From: Lentilitoribacter sp. Alg239-R112
Lineage (GTDB): Bacteria > Pseudomonadota > Alphaproteobacteria > Rhizobiales > Rhizobiaceae
DNA: 64,000 nt
Direction: 5' to 3'
Assembly: GCF_900537175.1 (NCBI RefSeq)
Contig: NZ_LS999833.1
Location: forward strand, 1,364,001-1,428,000
Every line of letters begins with the position of its first letter. Positions within the stretch are counted from its first letter, which is position 1. A program made the translations under genes and the position numbers. The notes under the pieces are model-generated. The model was not told the origin of the DNA, did not search any database, and saw nothing but the letters and a program-made list of their open reading frames with translations. Of the stretch, positions 30,547 through 40,468 are shown piece by piece.

Positions 30547-31341
30547 CTAAACTAAAAGTTCCAGTCCAAACCCTCTAATCAACTGCGCTTTTGAGAAGCT
30601 GACCGTGGACGATGTAAACAGGGCTACATCCTTATCAGGTTGCCCTGATACTTGAGCGCGGTCAATCAAACTTATTGCATGCCGTGCAATTGCCTCAGCC
30701 GGATCTAACCAATCAACTGGCCAGGGCGAGATTTGACGAAAACGATTTGCCAAAAATGGGTAATGCGTACAAGCCAGCACAACAATATCAGTATGGTTTC
30801 CATCAAGCTCAATAAGACATTGCGCGATAATTGGGCGCAATGCATCATCACTTACCTTTCCCCCACTCATATAAGCCTCCGCCAGTCCGGCAAGGTCTTC
30901 TGAACCAACAAGTCGCACATGACATTGACTGGCAAATGACTGTATCAAATCGCGTGTATAAGCTCGTTTGACAGTGCCCGGGGTTGCCAATACAGAAATC
31001 ATGCCAGATTTTGTACGTTCAGCGGCAGGTTTAATTGCAGGTACTGTGCCAACAAATTTGACTTCAGGAAACCTCGATCGCAAAGCCGTCATAACAAGAG
31101 TAGAAGCAGTATTACAGGCGATGATTATAAGTTCAGGTCGATAGGTTTCTATCAACTTACCCATAAGCTCTACAATATGGGATTCTAGATTAGTCTCATC
31201 CCATGAACCATAAGGAAAAGCAGCATCATCGGCGATATAGATAAACTGCCTCTCCGGCACTAAAATTCGTGCCTCACGCAACACGGTTAAGCCACCTATA
31301 CCACTGTCAAAAAGCAGAATTGGTGCCTGCTTATTCATCAT
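30547..31341 (-). CDS. murI: Glutamate racemase
   Basis: Produces D-glutamate for peptidoglycan. It is 264 residues with the paired catalytic cysteines C76 ([10 protein letters not shown]) and C191 ([10 protein letters not shown]) and the N-terminal [14 protein letters not shown] motif. The start overlaps the end of the upstream RNA methyltransferase gene by 11 bp, so the two are probably co-transcribed. It converges on the alpha/beta hydrolase gene across 9 bp. Confidence 0.95.
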   Translation of the reverse strand: MMNKQAPILLFDSGIGGLTVLREARILVPERQFIYIADDAAFPYGSWDETNLESHIVELMGKLIETYRPELIIIACNTASTLVMTALRSRFPEVKFVGTVPAIKPAAERTKSGMISVLATPGTVKRAYTRDLIQSFASQCHVRLVGSEDLAGLAEAYMSGGKVSDDALRPIIAQCLIELDGNHTDIVVLACTHYPFLANRFRQISPWPVDWLDPAEAIARHAISLIDRAQVSGQPDKDVALFTSSTVSFSKAQLIRGFGLELLV

Positions 31342-32161
31342 TCAAACCATCATCAGAACTACGACCACCTAAGCCAGGGCCTGATTTCCCTTTAGGGGCT
31401 GATCGGCTATACTGGTCTAACGACGAGAAAACGCCTCTCAAAAAGAAGATTTCGTTTTCTGAAAAAGCTGGCCTCGAAAAAACCGCACGAAGATTATCAA
31501 TCAAAGCAGGCCGTTTTTTCTCTGATCTAAAATATCCACGAGAATCCAAAGCTTCTTCAACTTGATCAATTAAACCACGTAGATGGTGTTTCTCCGCAGG
31601 CGCAAAATCTGGTGACTGGTGAGGAATATCAGTTTCACTATCAAGCCCACTTTTTAGCCATTCATACGACATTAAAAGCACTGCTTGTGATATATTTAAT
31701 GATGCAAATGCAGGATTTACTGGAAATGTAACAAGTTCATCAGCCAGACTTACTTCATCGTTGCGTAAACCAATTCGTTCTCTGCCGAAAAGTATCGCAA
31801 GCTTCTCCCCACGCTTAAACCGAACACGGAGCTCTTTTGCCGCCGAGACAGGGCCTTGTACCGGCTTATGCCCATCACGTTCCCTTGCCGTTGTGGCGAG
31901 GACGAAATTTAAATCCGCGATTGCCGATGAAAGATCATCAAAAATCTGCGCTCCATCTAAAACATGATCTGCTTTACTCGCTGCGGATATAGCTTTCTCA
32001 TTTGGCCAGCCATCGCGCGGCGCCACAATTCTGAGGTCATCCAAGCCGAAATTGGCCATGGCGCGTGCCACCATGCCGATATTTTCGCCCAGTTGTGGTT
32101 CAACCAATATAATAATTGGTCCCTCAGAGATCATCTGTTTTTTACTATTCGTACCAGACAT
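31331..32161 (-). CDS. TrmH/SpoU-family RNA methyltransferase (TrmJ-like)
   Basis: A 276-residue SPOUT-class 2'-O-methyltransferase that uses S-adenosylmethionine. The N-terminal motif 1 is [20 protein letters not shown]. Motif 2 is [17 protein letters not shown], and motif 3 is [17 protein letters not shown]. This arrangement is that of TrmJ, which methylates position 32 of some tRNAs. The C-terminal region includes a helical part (about 185-276) rich in Arg and Ser. Target RNA is inferred only. It overlaps murI. Confidence 0.88.
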   Translation of the reverse strand: MSGTNSKKQMISEGPIIILVEPQLGENIGMVARAMANFGLDDLRIVAPRDGWPNEKAISAASKADHVLDGAQIFDDLSSAIADLNFVLATTARERDGHKPVQGPVSAAKELRVRFKRGEKLAILFGRERIGLRNDEVSLADELVTFPVNPAFASLNISQAVLLMSYEWLKSGLDSETDIPHQSPDFAPAEKHHLRGLIDQVEEALDSRGYFRSEKKRPALIDNLRAVFSRPAFSENEIFFLRGVFSSLDQYSRSAPKGKSGPGLGGRSSDDGLNDE

Positions 32162-32367
32162 AAATATTCCATCTTAATCACTACGCTCGTGTTGCACATT
32201 TGTACCTAATTTAAAAGCACTTCAATAATCTCCAAACAGAGCAAATGTGTGTTCAGAGCTTTTTTCCCATAAATATTGCACTGCGAGCTGTGCTTTGCTA
32301 TGAGGGCGCATCAGTTCAATCCTGCACTTCAAGCAGGTTACGCACTTCCAATATAAAGGTCCCAAAT

Positions 32368-33579
32368 ATGGCGAAAATTAAAGTCGAAAATCCTGTTGTG
32401 GAACTCGATGGTGATGAGATGACACGTATCATCTGGCAATTCATCAAAGATAAATTGATTCACCCCTATCTAGATATTGACCTAAAATATTACGATTTAG
32501 GTATGGAAGCACGTGATGAGACTGACGATCAGATCACTGTAGATGCTGCAAATGCAATCCAAAAATATGGCGTGGGTGTCAAATGCGCGACCATTACGCC
32601 AGATGAAGCCCGCGTTGAAGAGTTCGGCCTCAAAAAAATGTATCGTTCACCAAACGGCACAATCAGAAACATTCTTGGTGGTGTAATCTTCCGCGAACCA
32701 ATCATTTGTAAAAACGTCCCACGTTTGGTTCCGGGCTGGACAAAACCGGTTATCGTTGGTCGTCACGCATTTGGTGACCAATATCGCGCGACAGACTTTA
32801 AATTCCCTGGCAAGGGTAAAGTTACTATGAAATTTGTTGGCGAAGACGGCACCGAGCAAGAGTATGATATCTTCGAAGCACCATCTGCTGGTATCGCAAT
32901 GGGCATGTACAACCTTGATAAATCCATTGAAGACTTCGCTCGCGCATCCATGAATTACGGCTTGCAACGCAAAGTTCCGGTTTATCTGTCTACTAAAAAC
33001 ACTATCATGAAAGTGTATGATGGTCGCTTTAAGGATATCTTCGAAGAAGTTTATCAAAACGAATTCAAAGAAAAATTCGAAGAAGCAAATATCACTTATG
33101 AACACCGCTTGATTGACGACATGGTCGCATCAAACCTTAAATGGTCTGGTGGTTACGTTTGGGCTTGTAAAAACTATGATGGCGATGTTCAGTCGGACAC
33201 CGTTGCTCAAGGGTTTGGTTCACTTGGCTTAATGACGTCGGTTCTTATGTCTCCCGATGGCCGCACTGTCGAAGCAGAAGCCGCTCACGGAACAGTCACA
33301 CGTCACTATCGCCAGCATCAAAAAGGTGAAGAGACTTCTACCAACTCAATTGCCTCCATCTTTGCATGGACACGTGGCCTAGCTCACCGCGCAAAACTTG
33401 ATGATAATGCCGAGCTTGCAAAATTTGCGCTAACACTTGAAAAAGTATGCGTGGACACAGTGGAATCTGGCTTTATGACAAAAGACTTGGCATTATTGAT
33501 TGGTCCTGATCAGCCTTGGCTGTCAACAACAGGCTTCCTCGATAAGATCGATGAAAATCTACAAAAAGCAATGGCTTAA
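32368..33579 (+). CDS. icd: NADP-dependent isocitrate dehydrogenase
   Basis: A TCA-cycle enzyme converting isocitrate to 2-oxoglutarate with NADP. It is 403 residues, the eukaryote-like dimeric type II form usual in rhizobia. Family segments include [18 protein letters not shown], the substrate loop [17 protein letters not shown], and [20 protein letters not shown]. The frame is open upstream, but ATG 32368 is preceded by AAAGG at 8 bases and begins the conserved [12 protein letters not shown]. The leader contains a small hairpin CCTGC/GCAGG (32321-32337) of unknown relevance. A bidirectional terminator follows. Confidence 0.96.
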   Translation: MAKIKVENPVVELDGDEMTRIIWQFIKDKLIHPYLDIDLKYYDLGMEARDETDDQITVDAANAIQKYGVGVKCATITPDEARVEEFGLKKMYRSPNGTIRNILGGVIFREPIICKNVPRLVPGWTKPVIVGRHAFGDQYRATDFKFPGKGKVTMKFVGEDGTEQEYDIFEAPSAGIAMGMYNLDKSIEDFARASMNYGLQRKVPVYLSTKNTIMKVYDGRFKDIFEEVYQNEFKEKFEEANITYEHRLIDDMVASNLKWSGGYVWACKNYDGDVQSDTVAQGFGSLGLMTSVLMSPDGRTVEAEAAHGTVTRHYRQHQKGEETSTNSIASIFAWTRGLAHRAKLDDNAELAKFALTLEKVCVDTVESGFMTKDLALLIGPDQPWLSTTGFLDKIDENLQKAMA

Positions 33580-33603
33580 GTTAATAAGTTCATAACTCGA
33601 TTC

Positions 33604-33638
33604 AAAAAGCCCGCTGCATTATTTGCAGCGGGCTTTTT
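33604..33638. terminator. Bidirectional rho-independent terminator between icd and alaS
   Basis: AAAAAGCCCGCTGCA and TGCAGCGGGCTTTTT form a perfect long hairpin (33604-33618 and 33624-33638) with loop TTATT. It is symmetrical, so it serves the convergent icd and alaS genes. Confidence 0.93.
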
Positions 33639-33662
33639 ATTTTTGATATCAGTATAACTGGT

Positions 33663-36311
33663 TTAGAGTAACGCCTTAATAGCATCTATAGCGTCAGGGC
33701 CTTTTGATGTATCAGGACCACCAGCTTGCGCCATATCAGGACGACCGCCGCCACCCTTCCCACCGAGAACTTCCGATGCAGCACGAACCAAGTCGACTGC
33801 ACTGTATTTTCCAACAAGATCATCCGTCACACCCACAACAGCACCAGCTTTACCACCGTCAATACCAATAAAGGCCACAATTCCAGAACCAATTGAATTC
33901 TTGCCTTCATCTGCCAGAGCCTTTAACTCACGGCCGCCAATACCCTCAACGACCTTACCTATAAAGCTGATGTCATTGATCATTTCAGCACCGTCAGATT
34001 TAGCGCCCCCGCCCATAGCAAGTTGGCGTTTTGTATCTGACAATTCTTTTTCCAACTGCTTTCTCTCTTCAAGCAACTGCGCAACTCGATTGGGAACTTC
34101 TGATGGCGAGGTTTTAAGGGCAGCAGCGGCAGATTTTAACGTGGCCTCTTGCGTTCTGAAGTAATCCCGCGCCGCATCACCACTTAGTGCCTCTATACGC
34201 CTAACACCAGCAGATACCGCACTTTCACCCACGACAGCTACAAGGCCAATTTCACCTGTGTTCGAGACGTGTGTCCCACCACAAAGCTCGACAGAGAATT
34301 GACCATCTTCACCTGAACTATCGGGTTGTGATCCCATCGCTACGACACGAACTTCCTCACCGTACTTTTCGCCAAACAAGGCACGAGCTCCTGCTTCAAC
34401 AGCATCGTCTACACCCATTACACGCGTTGTCACAGGTTCGCTTTGCAAGACAACTTCATTAGTAATAGTTTCAATTTTTGAAAGCTCATCAGCTTCAACT
34501 GGCTTCTGGTGAGAGAAATCAAATCGAAGTCTATCCGACGAAACAAGAGACCCTTTTTGTGCAACATGATCACCCAGCACTTGACGAAGGCTCTCGTGCA
34601 GTAAATGAGTGGCAGAGTGATTTCGACAAATATTAGCCCTGCGGTCGGGATCAACCTCCAAACGACCGGCTTCACCTACAGAAACCTCTCCCTCCTTTAG
34701 AACCGCATGGTGAACAAATAGACCATCAGCCTTCTTTGAAACATTTTTTACATCTGCAATGGCGCCATTTTCAAAAAATATCTGCCCAGTGTCACCCATC
34801 TGACCACCCATTTCTGCATAGAAGGGTGATTGATTAAAAACCAAACTTACCTCATCGCCATTACCGGCTTTTTTGACCTCTTCGCCATCCTTAACTATTG
34901 ATTCTATAACGCCTTCTGCGAGTAACTTTTCATAACCCAAAAACTCGGTGGACCCAACACGATCAAATACGCTGAACCATATAGCTTCCGATGCAACATC
35001 CCCAGAACCGGACCAATTTGCCCGAGCTTCTGCTTTTTGCTTCTCCATGGACGTATTAAAACCATCTACATCAACGTCAATCGAACGCGAGCGAAGTGCA
35101 TCTTGCGTCAAATCAAGCGGAAATCCATAGGTATCATAAAGTTTAAATGCCACATCGCCTTTGAGCTCATCACCCTCATGCATATCAGCTGTAGCTTCAT
35201 TTAGAAGCTGTAGACCCCGACCAAGCGTTCTCTGAAAGCGCACTTCTTCAATCTCAAATGTTTCTCTTATGAGACTTTCGGTCTGACGCAACTCTGGAAA
35301 AGCATCCCCCATTTCCGAAACGAGGCTTGGAACCAATTTGTGCATCAACGGTTCTTTCGCACCAAGAAGATTAGCGTGTCGCATTGCACGACGCATGATA
35401 CGTCTAAGCACATAACCACGCCCCTCATTTGAAGGAAGAACACCATCGGCAACGAGAAAACTGCAAGCTCGCAAGTGATCAGCTATCACACGATGACTAG
35501 GCAGTTGATCGCCATCAGCCTTCACGCCCGTTGCTTCAACCGACGCATTAATGAGCTTCTTAAATAAATCGATCTCATAGTTGTTATGCTTGCCTTGCAG
35601 AACAGCAGCGATACGTTCTAGCCCCATGCCTGTGTCAATAGATGGTTTAGGTAAGTTTTCGCGTTGATCTTGGGAAATCTGCTCATATTGCATGAACACA
35701 AGGTTCCAAATTTCGATAAAGCGATCACCATCTTCTTCCGGTGAGCCGGGAGGGCCACCCCATATATCTTCACCATGATCAAAGAAAATTTCAGAACATG
35801 GGCCACAAGGTCCAGTATCACCCATAGACCAAAAATTATCACTGGTTGGAATCCGAATGATACGATCATCTTTCAAACCAGCGATTTTTTTCCAAAGATC
35901 CGCAGCCTCGTCATCCTCTGAATAGACGGTCACCAATAACTTCTCTTCCGGTAGAGCATATTCTTTAGTTATCAAATTCCACGCATGGAGAATGGCTTGT
36001 TCTTTAAAATAATCACCAAATGAGAAATTACCTAACATCTCAAAAAATGTATGATGGCGTGCTGTATACCCAACATTATCCAGATCATTATGCTTACCAC
36101 CAGCACGTACGCATTTTTGCGATGTTGCAGCTGTCGAATATGGTCTCTGCTCAAGCCCCGTAAAAACATTCTTGAACTGAACCATTCCGGCATTTGTGAA
36201 CATCAATGTTGGATCATTTTGCGGAACCAGCGAACTTGAAGATACAACTTCATGTCCGTGGGATTTAAAATAATCCAAAAATACAGATCTAATATCGTTT
36301 ACGCCGCTCAT
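33663..36311 (-). CDS. alaS: Alanyl-tRNA synthetase
   Basis: Charges tRNA-Ala (882 residues). The class II catalytic domain fills the N-terminal part, beginning [20 protein letters not shown]. The editing domain carries the zinc-binding HSATH at 565-569 and CGGTH from C677. The C-terminal oligomerisation domain has the Gly-rich [17 protein letters not shown] motif. Everything needed for activity and proofreading is present. It lies 179 bp downstream of recA; recA has its own terminator, so alaS probably has its own promoter in 36312-36420. Confidence 0.97.
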   Translation of the reverse strand: MSGVNDIRSVFLDYFKSHGHEVVSSSSLVPQNDPTLMFTNAGMVQFKNVFTGLEQRPYSTAATSQKCVRAGGKHNDLDNVGYTARHHTFFEMLGNFSFGDYFKEQAILHAWNLITKEYALPEEKLLVTVYSEDDEAADLWKKIAGLKDDRIIRIPTSDNFWSMGDTGPCGPCSEIFFDHGEDIWGGPPGSPEEDGDRFIEIWNLVFMQYEQISQDQRENLPKPSIDTGMGLERIAAVLQGKHNNYEIDLFKKLINASVEATGVKADGDQLPSHRVIADHLRACSFLVADGVLPSNEGRGYVLRRIMRRAMRHANLLGAKEPLMHKLVPSLVSEMGDAFPELRQTESLIRETFEIEEVRFQRTLGRGLQLLNEATADMHEGDELKGDVAFKLYDTYGFPLDLTQDALRSRSIDVDVDGFNTSMEKQKAEARANWSGSGDVASEAIWFSVFDRVGSTEFLGYEKLLAEGVIESIVKDGEEVKKAGNGDEVSLVFNQSPFYAEMGGQMGDTGQIFFENGAIADVKNVSKKADGLFVHHAVLKEGEVSVGEAGRLEVDPDRRANICRNHSATHLLHESLRQVLGDHVAQKGSLVSSDRLRFDFSHQKPVEADELSKIETITNEVVLQSEPVTTRVMGVDDAVEAGARALFGEKYGEEVRVVAMGSQPDSSGEDGQFSVELCGGTHVSNTGEIGLVAVVGESAVSAGVRRIEALSGDAARDYFRTQEATLKSAAAALKTSPSEVPNRVAQLLEERKQLEKELSDTKRQLAMGGGAKSDGAEMINDISFIGKVVEGIGGRELKALADEGKNSIGSGIVAFIGIDGGKAGAVVGVTDDLVGKYSAVDLVRAASEVLGGKGGGGRPDMAQAGGPDTSKGPDAIDAIKALL

Positions 36312-36423
36312 ACCTAATCAAACCTCAAATGGCCAAAAGTAGTTTTTTCTTAAGGCTGAAAGAAGGCTTAATCAACCAAATAATCTTCCGAATCCCGCCA
36401 AGCGCCTAAGAATATTACAAAGC

Positions 36424-36463
36424 AAAGATAAATAAGCCGCCCCCATCAAATGATGGAGACGGC
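36424..36463 (-). terminator. Rho-independent terminator of recA
   Basis: On the minus strand GCCGTCTCCATC pairs over 12 positions (with G-U pairs) with GATGGGGGCGGC, corresponding to 36452-36463 and 36436-36447. It is followed by a U-rich TTATTTATCTTT. It lies 28 bp after the recA stop. Confidence 0.85.
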
Positions 36464-36490
36464 AAATAAATTTCAAATACTTAAAGCAGA

Positions 36491-37582
36491 TTAAGCTTTT
36501 GCAGCATCATCCTTATCATCGGATGCACCACCAGAAGGGTCATCAAGCAATTGCTCTGCAATCAGACCGGCGTTCTGACGCAATGATAATTCAATCTCAT
36601 CCGCAGTTTCAGGGTGATCAGCAAGGAATTGCTTTGCGTTTTCACGTCCCTGTCCCAAGCGTTGACTATTATATGAGAACCAGGAGCCAGATTTCTCGAC
36701 TATTCCAGCTTTGACTCCTAAATCAACCAATTCGCCCGTTTTGGAAGAACCTGCACCATACATAATATCAAATTCAACCTGCTTAAATGGAGGTGCCATC
36801 TTATTCTTTACAACTTTAACACGTGTCTGGTTACCTACAATTTCATCGCGGTCCTTTACAGCACCAATACGGCGAATATCCAAACGGACTGATGCATAAA
36901 ATTTAAGCGCATTGCCGCCTGTTGTTGTTTCCGGTGAACCAAACATCACACCAATTTTCATACGGATTTGGTTGATAAAAATAACCATGGTATTTGATTT
37001 TGAAATCGAACCTGTCAACTTGCGTAAGGCTTGGCTCATCAAACGAGCTTGCAAGCCCGGGAGACTATCGCCCATTTCACCTTCAATCTCTGCTCGGGGC
37101 GTAAGAGCTGCCACAGAATCAACAACAAGAACATCAAGCGCACCAGAACGAACCAGTGTATCCGTAATTTCTAATGCCTGCTCACCAGTATCTGGCTGTG
37201 ATATCAAAAGGTCTTCAAGATCAACACCAAGCTTACGCGCATAAACCGGATCAAGAGCATGCTCTGCATCAATAAAACCACAGATACCGCCATCTTTTTG
37301 AGCTTGAGCAATCGTCTGCAATGCCATGGTCGTTTTACCTGAACTCTCAGGACCATAAATCTCAATAACACGGCCTTTAGGCAGACCACCAATACCAAGG
37401 GCAATATCAAGCCCGAGAGAACCTGTTGAAACCTTTTCAATCTCGACAACACTCTCATTTGAGCCGAGTTTCATGATTGAGCCTTTTCCGTATGATCGCT
37501 CAATCTGAGAAAGTGCTGCATCCAGCGCCTTACTTTTATCCACTGATTTTTCCTCTACAAGTCGCAAAGAGTTTTGTCCCAT
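36491..37582 (-). CDS. recA: Recombinase RecA
   Basis: The strand-exchange protein and SOS co-protease (363 residues). Walker A is GPESSGKT at 77-84. MAW-like and L1/L2 DNA-binding loops are present ([20 protein letters not shown] and [21 protein letters not shown]). The acidic C-terminal tail ends [12 protein letters not shown], as is usual. An SOS-box-like site lies about 130 bp upstream. A strong terminator follows, separating it from alaS. Confidence 0.98.
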   Translation of the reverse strand: MGQNSLRLVEEKSVDKSKALDAALSQIERSYGKGSIMKLGSNESVVEIEKVSTGSLGLDIALGIGGLPKGRVIEIYGPESSGKTTMALQTIAQAQKDGGICGFIDAEHALDPVYARKLGVDLEDLLISQPDTGEQALEITDTLVRSGALDVLVVDSVAALTPRAEIEGEMGDSLPGLQARLMSQALRKLTGSISKSNTMVIFINQIRMKIGVMFGSPETTTGGNALKFYASVRLDIRRIGAVKDRDEIVGNQTRVKVVKNKMAPPFKQVEFDIMYGAGSSKTGELVDLGVKAGIVEKSGSWFSYNSQRLGQGRENAKQFLADHPETADEIELSLRQNAGLIAEQLLDDPSGGASDDKDDAAKA

Positions 37583-37710
37583 GATTACATACCTTCAAAT
37601 TATTTAGCCGCCGCAAGTAATCAGCGCTTCCATAACCTAAACGTACTCTATTTGTTCTCATTTGGCAATACCAACTTAACTATATGAAAATATTTAATAA
37701 ATACGAATTT

Positions 37711-37725
37711 GTTCTATTTTTGTCC
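37711..37725. promoter_or_regulatory. Candidate alphaproteobacterial SOS box upstream of recA
   Basis: GTTCTATTTTTGTCC matches the alphaproteobacterial LexA direct-repeat site GTTC-N7-GTTC with one mismatch (GTCC). It is 129 bp before the recA start, in the divergent recA/psuK region, so it could influence both. A weaker GTTC-containing stretch lies near 37654. Confidence 0.5.
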
Positions 37726-37814
37726 GGCAACTTCAACAATCTATTTCAAGTCAAATAGATTTAAACTAAAATCGCTTTCAGCATGATAGACGATTCGCCG
37801 AAAGGAATAACCCA

Positions 37815-38735
37815 TTGAAACCTATTCTTATTATGGGTGGTGCTCATATCGACCGAAATGGAACCATGAACAAACCCTATATAACAGGTTCGAGCATCCC
37901 GGGAACCATGAGGGAAGACATAGGCGGCGGCGCGTTTAATGTAGCAAGTAACTTAGCACAATTAGATATTCCCGTGATATTTTCCTCACCGCGTGCGGAT
38001 GGCAACCTAACATTTGCGATTAAAAACAAGCTGAGAAATTTATCAAATTTTATTGACTTTCCAATTCAGCTTGAAGGCAATTCACCAAGCTACACAGCTC
38101 TTAAAGATAAAAATGGTGAACTTATTGCAGCTTTAGCGGATATGCAGCTTTATGATGAACTTACTACGGAAAGTTTTCTCACAGAGAAGCTACGAACGAA
38201 AATCACACAAGCTGATATAATCATAACAGACGCAAATTTTCCGGCACATATATCAAGCGCCATCGGTAAATTAAAAACTGAGCAATGCCGCTGGTATGCA
38301 GTGGCAACTTCACCTGCAAAAGTCAAAAGACTTCAACCCTCGCTACCAAGCCTTAATTTATTATCGATGAATATCAATGAAGCAATAGAATTGACGGAGC
38401 TTACAAAGCATTCCATACCGGAATTGATTGAGCAACTTCATAATATGGGACTGAAGTCCGGGATTATTACAGATGGGTCAAATGGCCTGCACTATTTTTC
38501 CAACCATACCCAAACAATCAGCCTACCGCCCTACCCTTCGGATAAAATACAGGATGTGACCGGCGCAGGCGACGCCATACTTTCCGGTTTCATTGCATCA
38601 ACACAAAAAAACGCCACCGCAGAAGAAGCGTTAAGAACTGGTCTGGCTGCCGCCAAAATAACAATAGAAGTAAACGGTGCATGTAGTGAACAATTATCAA
38701 CAAAAACTATTGAAGCAATAATGCAGCCAGATTAA
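37815..38735 (+). CDS. psuK: PfkB-family kinase, probable pseudouridine kinase
   Basis: A ribokinase-family sugar kinase of 306 residues. The N-terminal MKPILIMGGAHIDRNG and the catalytic C-terminal DVTGAGDAILSGF are the two PfkB signatures. It uses a TTG start with AAAGGA placed 8 bases upstream; no in-frame ATG precedes the conserved N-terminus. The next gene is psuG, so pseudouridine is the likely substrate. PsuK makes pseudouridine 5'-phosphate, which PsuG splits to uracil and ribose 5-phosphate. Confidence 0.88.
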   Translation: MKPILIMGGAHIDRNGTMNKPYITGSSIPGTMREDIGGGAFNVASNLAQLDIPVIFSSPRADGNLTFAIKNKLRNLSNFIDFPIQLEGNSPSYTALKDKNGELIAALADMQLYDELTTESFLTEKLRTKITQADIIITDANFPAHISSAIGKLKTEQCRWYAVATSPAKVKRLQPSLPSLNLLSMNINEAIELTELTKHSIPELIEQLHNMGLKSGIITDGSNGLHYFSNHTQTISLPPYPSDKIQDVTGAGDAILSGFIASTQKNATAEEALRTGLAAAKITIEVNGACSEQLSTKTIEAIMQPD

Positions 38736-38769
38736 AGCTCGACAAACAATAATCAAAGCAGGATATCTA

Positions 38770-39672
38770 ATGCAGTTGCATTTTAGTAACGAAGTAAAAC
38801 AGGCCATCGACAACAAGGCGCCAATTGTTGCTCTTGAATCAACTATTATAACACATGGCATGCCTTGGCCGGGCAATTTTGAAATGGCGACAGGCGTCGA
38901 GCAGCTCATTCGCGATGGTGGCGCAACGCCAGCTACAATTGCTGTCATACAAGGTAACTTACATATCGGATTAGAGCAAAAGACACTCGAAGAACTTGCT
39001 CAAACCAAAGATGCAATGAAAGTGTCTAGAGCCGACATGGCCTTTGCGATCTCTCAAAAGAAAACAGGAGCTACGACGGTTGCTGCAACGATGATGGCGG
39101 CGCACGAAGCTGGGATACAAGTTTTTGCGACTGGCGGGATTGGTGGCGTACATCGCGGAGCATCGGATAGTTTTGATATCTCTGCAGATTTACAAGAACT
39201 TGGCAGAACGCCTGTTGTTGTGGTCGCTGCCGGAGCAAAAGCCATTCTGGATATAGCCAAAACACTTGAGGTACTGGAAACATTGGGTGTGCCTATAGTG
39301 ACGATTGGCCAAGATAGCTTTCCCGCTTTTTGGTCACAAAAGTCAGAATATAAATCTCCGCTACGTGTCGAAAACGCGTTGGACGTTGCTTCATTTGAGA
39401 AGACACGGCAAAAGTTTGGTAACCATGGTGGTATGCTTGTAGGAAACCCCGTCCCTACGGCAAATGAAATTTCGGCTAGTGAGATGAATACCTATATTGA
39501 ACAAGCACTTACCGAGGCTAGTAAGCAGAACATATCCGGCAAGGATGTAACGCCATTTTTGCTTGGAAAAATATTTGAATTAACTAACGGCAAAAGCCTA
39601 GAAACAAATATTGCGCTTGTGCGCAATAACGCAAAAATCGCGACCGAAATCGCAATTGAGCTTGTAAAGTGA
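38770..39672 (+). CDS. psuG: Pseudouridine-5'-phosphate glycosidase
   Basis: Cleaves the C-glycosidic bond of pseudouridine 5'-phosphate (300 residues). Conserved stretches include ALESTIITHGMPWPGN near the N-terminus, GGIGGVHRGASDSFDISADL, and GNPVPTANEI, all characteristic of the PsuG/IndA family. It lies 34 bp downstream of the kinase gene, giving a complete two-step pseudouridine breakdown pathway. No transporter gene adjoins it. A 10-bp perfect hairpin follows the stop. Confidence 0.95.
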   Translation: MQLHFSNEVKQAIDNKAPIVALESTIITHGMPWPGNFEMATGVEQLIRDGGATPATIAVIQGNLHIGLEQKTLEELAQTKDAMKVSRADMAFAISQKKTGATTVAATMMAAHEAGIQVFATGGIGGVHRGASDSFDISADLQELGRTPVVVVAAGAKAILDIAKTLEVLETLGVPIVTIGQDSFPAFWSQKSEYKSPLRVENALDVASFEKTRQKFGNHGGMLVGNPVPTANEISASEMNTYIEQALTEASKQNISGKDVTPFLLGKIFELTNGKSLETNIALVRNNAKIATEIAIELVK

Positions 39673-39681
39673 ATTCTAGAA

Positions 39682-39708
39682 TTGTCTGGCGCTCAAAACG
39701 CCAGACAA
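39682..39708. terminator. Hairpin between psuG and the OmpA-type lipoprotein gene
   Basis: TTGTCTGGCG (39682-39691) and CGCCAGACAA (39699-39708) form a perfect 10-bp stem around a 7-base loop between convergent genes. No clear T-run follows on either strand, so termination efficiency is uncertain. Confidence 0.7.
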
Positions 39709-39718
39709 CATATTAAAT

Positions 39719-40369
39719 TTAGCTAAGTGGTGAAAGTTGAATTTCGACCCGTCTATTAGCCGCACGACCAAATTCCGTACTATTATCTGCAATTGGACGC
39801 GTTTCGCCAAAGCCAAGAGTTCTAAAGCGGCGTGGGTCTACACCAGTTTGCGATAGATAATTAGCAACAGATTGCGCACGCTGATTAGACAAAATCTGAT
39901 TTGACTGATCACTACCGGTTGAATCCGTGTGACCGTAAACATCTACCAATGTTTTGTTAAACTTACTTACAACGATAGAAACGCCATTAAGCGTATTAAC
40001 AAATGTAGGTTTGATTACCGATTGCCCCACATCAAATGTAATATTGGACGGCATATTCAAAATAATTTGGTTACCATTTCGTGTAACCGTTACGCCCGTA
40101 CCCTGCAATTGTGCACGAAGTTCAGCTTCTTGTTGGTCCATATAGTTGCCAATTGCACCACCGGCTAAAAGGCCGATACCAGCACCGACAAGCGCATTTC
40201 GGCGATCATCGCCACCAGCTAGGAGACCAAGACCAGCACCTGCAGCAGCGCCCAGTGCGGCACCTTTACCTGTGTTACTAATCTTTTGCTGACCAGTATA
40301 AGGATCAGTTGTGGTACATGACGCTAAGAAAACTCCCGCAAGAAGAGTGGCGATAATTTGGGTTTTCAT
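39719..40369 (-). CDS. OmpA-family lipoprotein with glycine-zipper segment
   Basis: An envelope protein of 216 residues. The signal peptide ends in a lipobox LASC with C18 as the lipidated cysteine. Residues about 33-80 are a Gly/Ala-rich zipper (GAALGAAAGAGLGLLAGG, then GAGIGLLAGGAIGNYM) that could insert in or associate with membrane. Residues about 105-216 are an OmpA peptidoglycan-binding domain, with GHTDSTGSDQSNQILSNQRA and the C-terminal GRAANRRVEI. This layout is like E. coli YiaD. It likely tethers the outer membrane to the cell wall. Confidence 0.9.
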   Translation of the reverse strand: MKTQIIATLLAGVFLASCTTTDPYTGQQKISNTGKGAALGAAAGAGLGLLAGGDDRRNALVGAGIGLLAGGAIGNYMDQQEAELRAQLQGTGVTVTRNGNQIILNMPSNITFDVGQSVIKPTFVNTLNGVSIVVSKFNKTLVDVYGHTDSTGSDQSNQILSNQRAQSVANYLSQTGVDPRRFRTLGFGETRPIADNSTEFGRAANRRVEIQLSPLS

Positions 40370-40468
40370 GGGATTCCCCCTGTTAAAATTTCCGTAATTC
40401 AGTTGTCACCATGAAATATGGCATTAAGATGAATTAATCGTTTCAAACTAAGTGAAGCAAATAAATTA

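Noticed and set aside
32321..32337. CCTGC/GCAGG hairpin in the icd leader as a riboswitch
   Set aside because: A single 5-bp stem is not enough to propose a structured regulator, and no known motif surrounds it.
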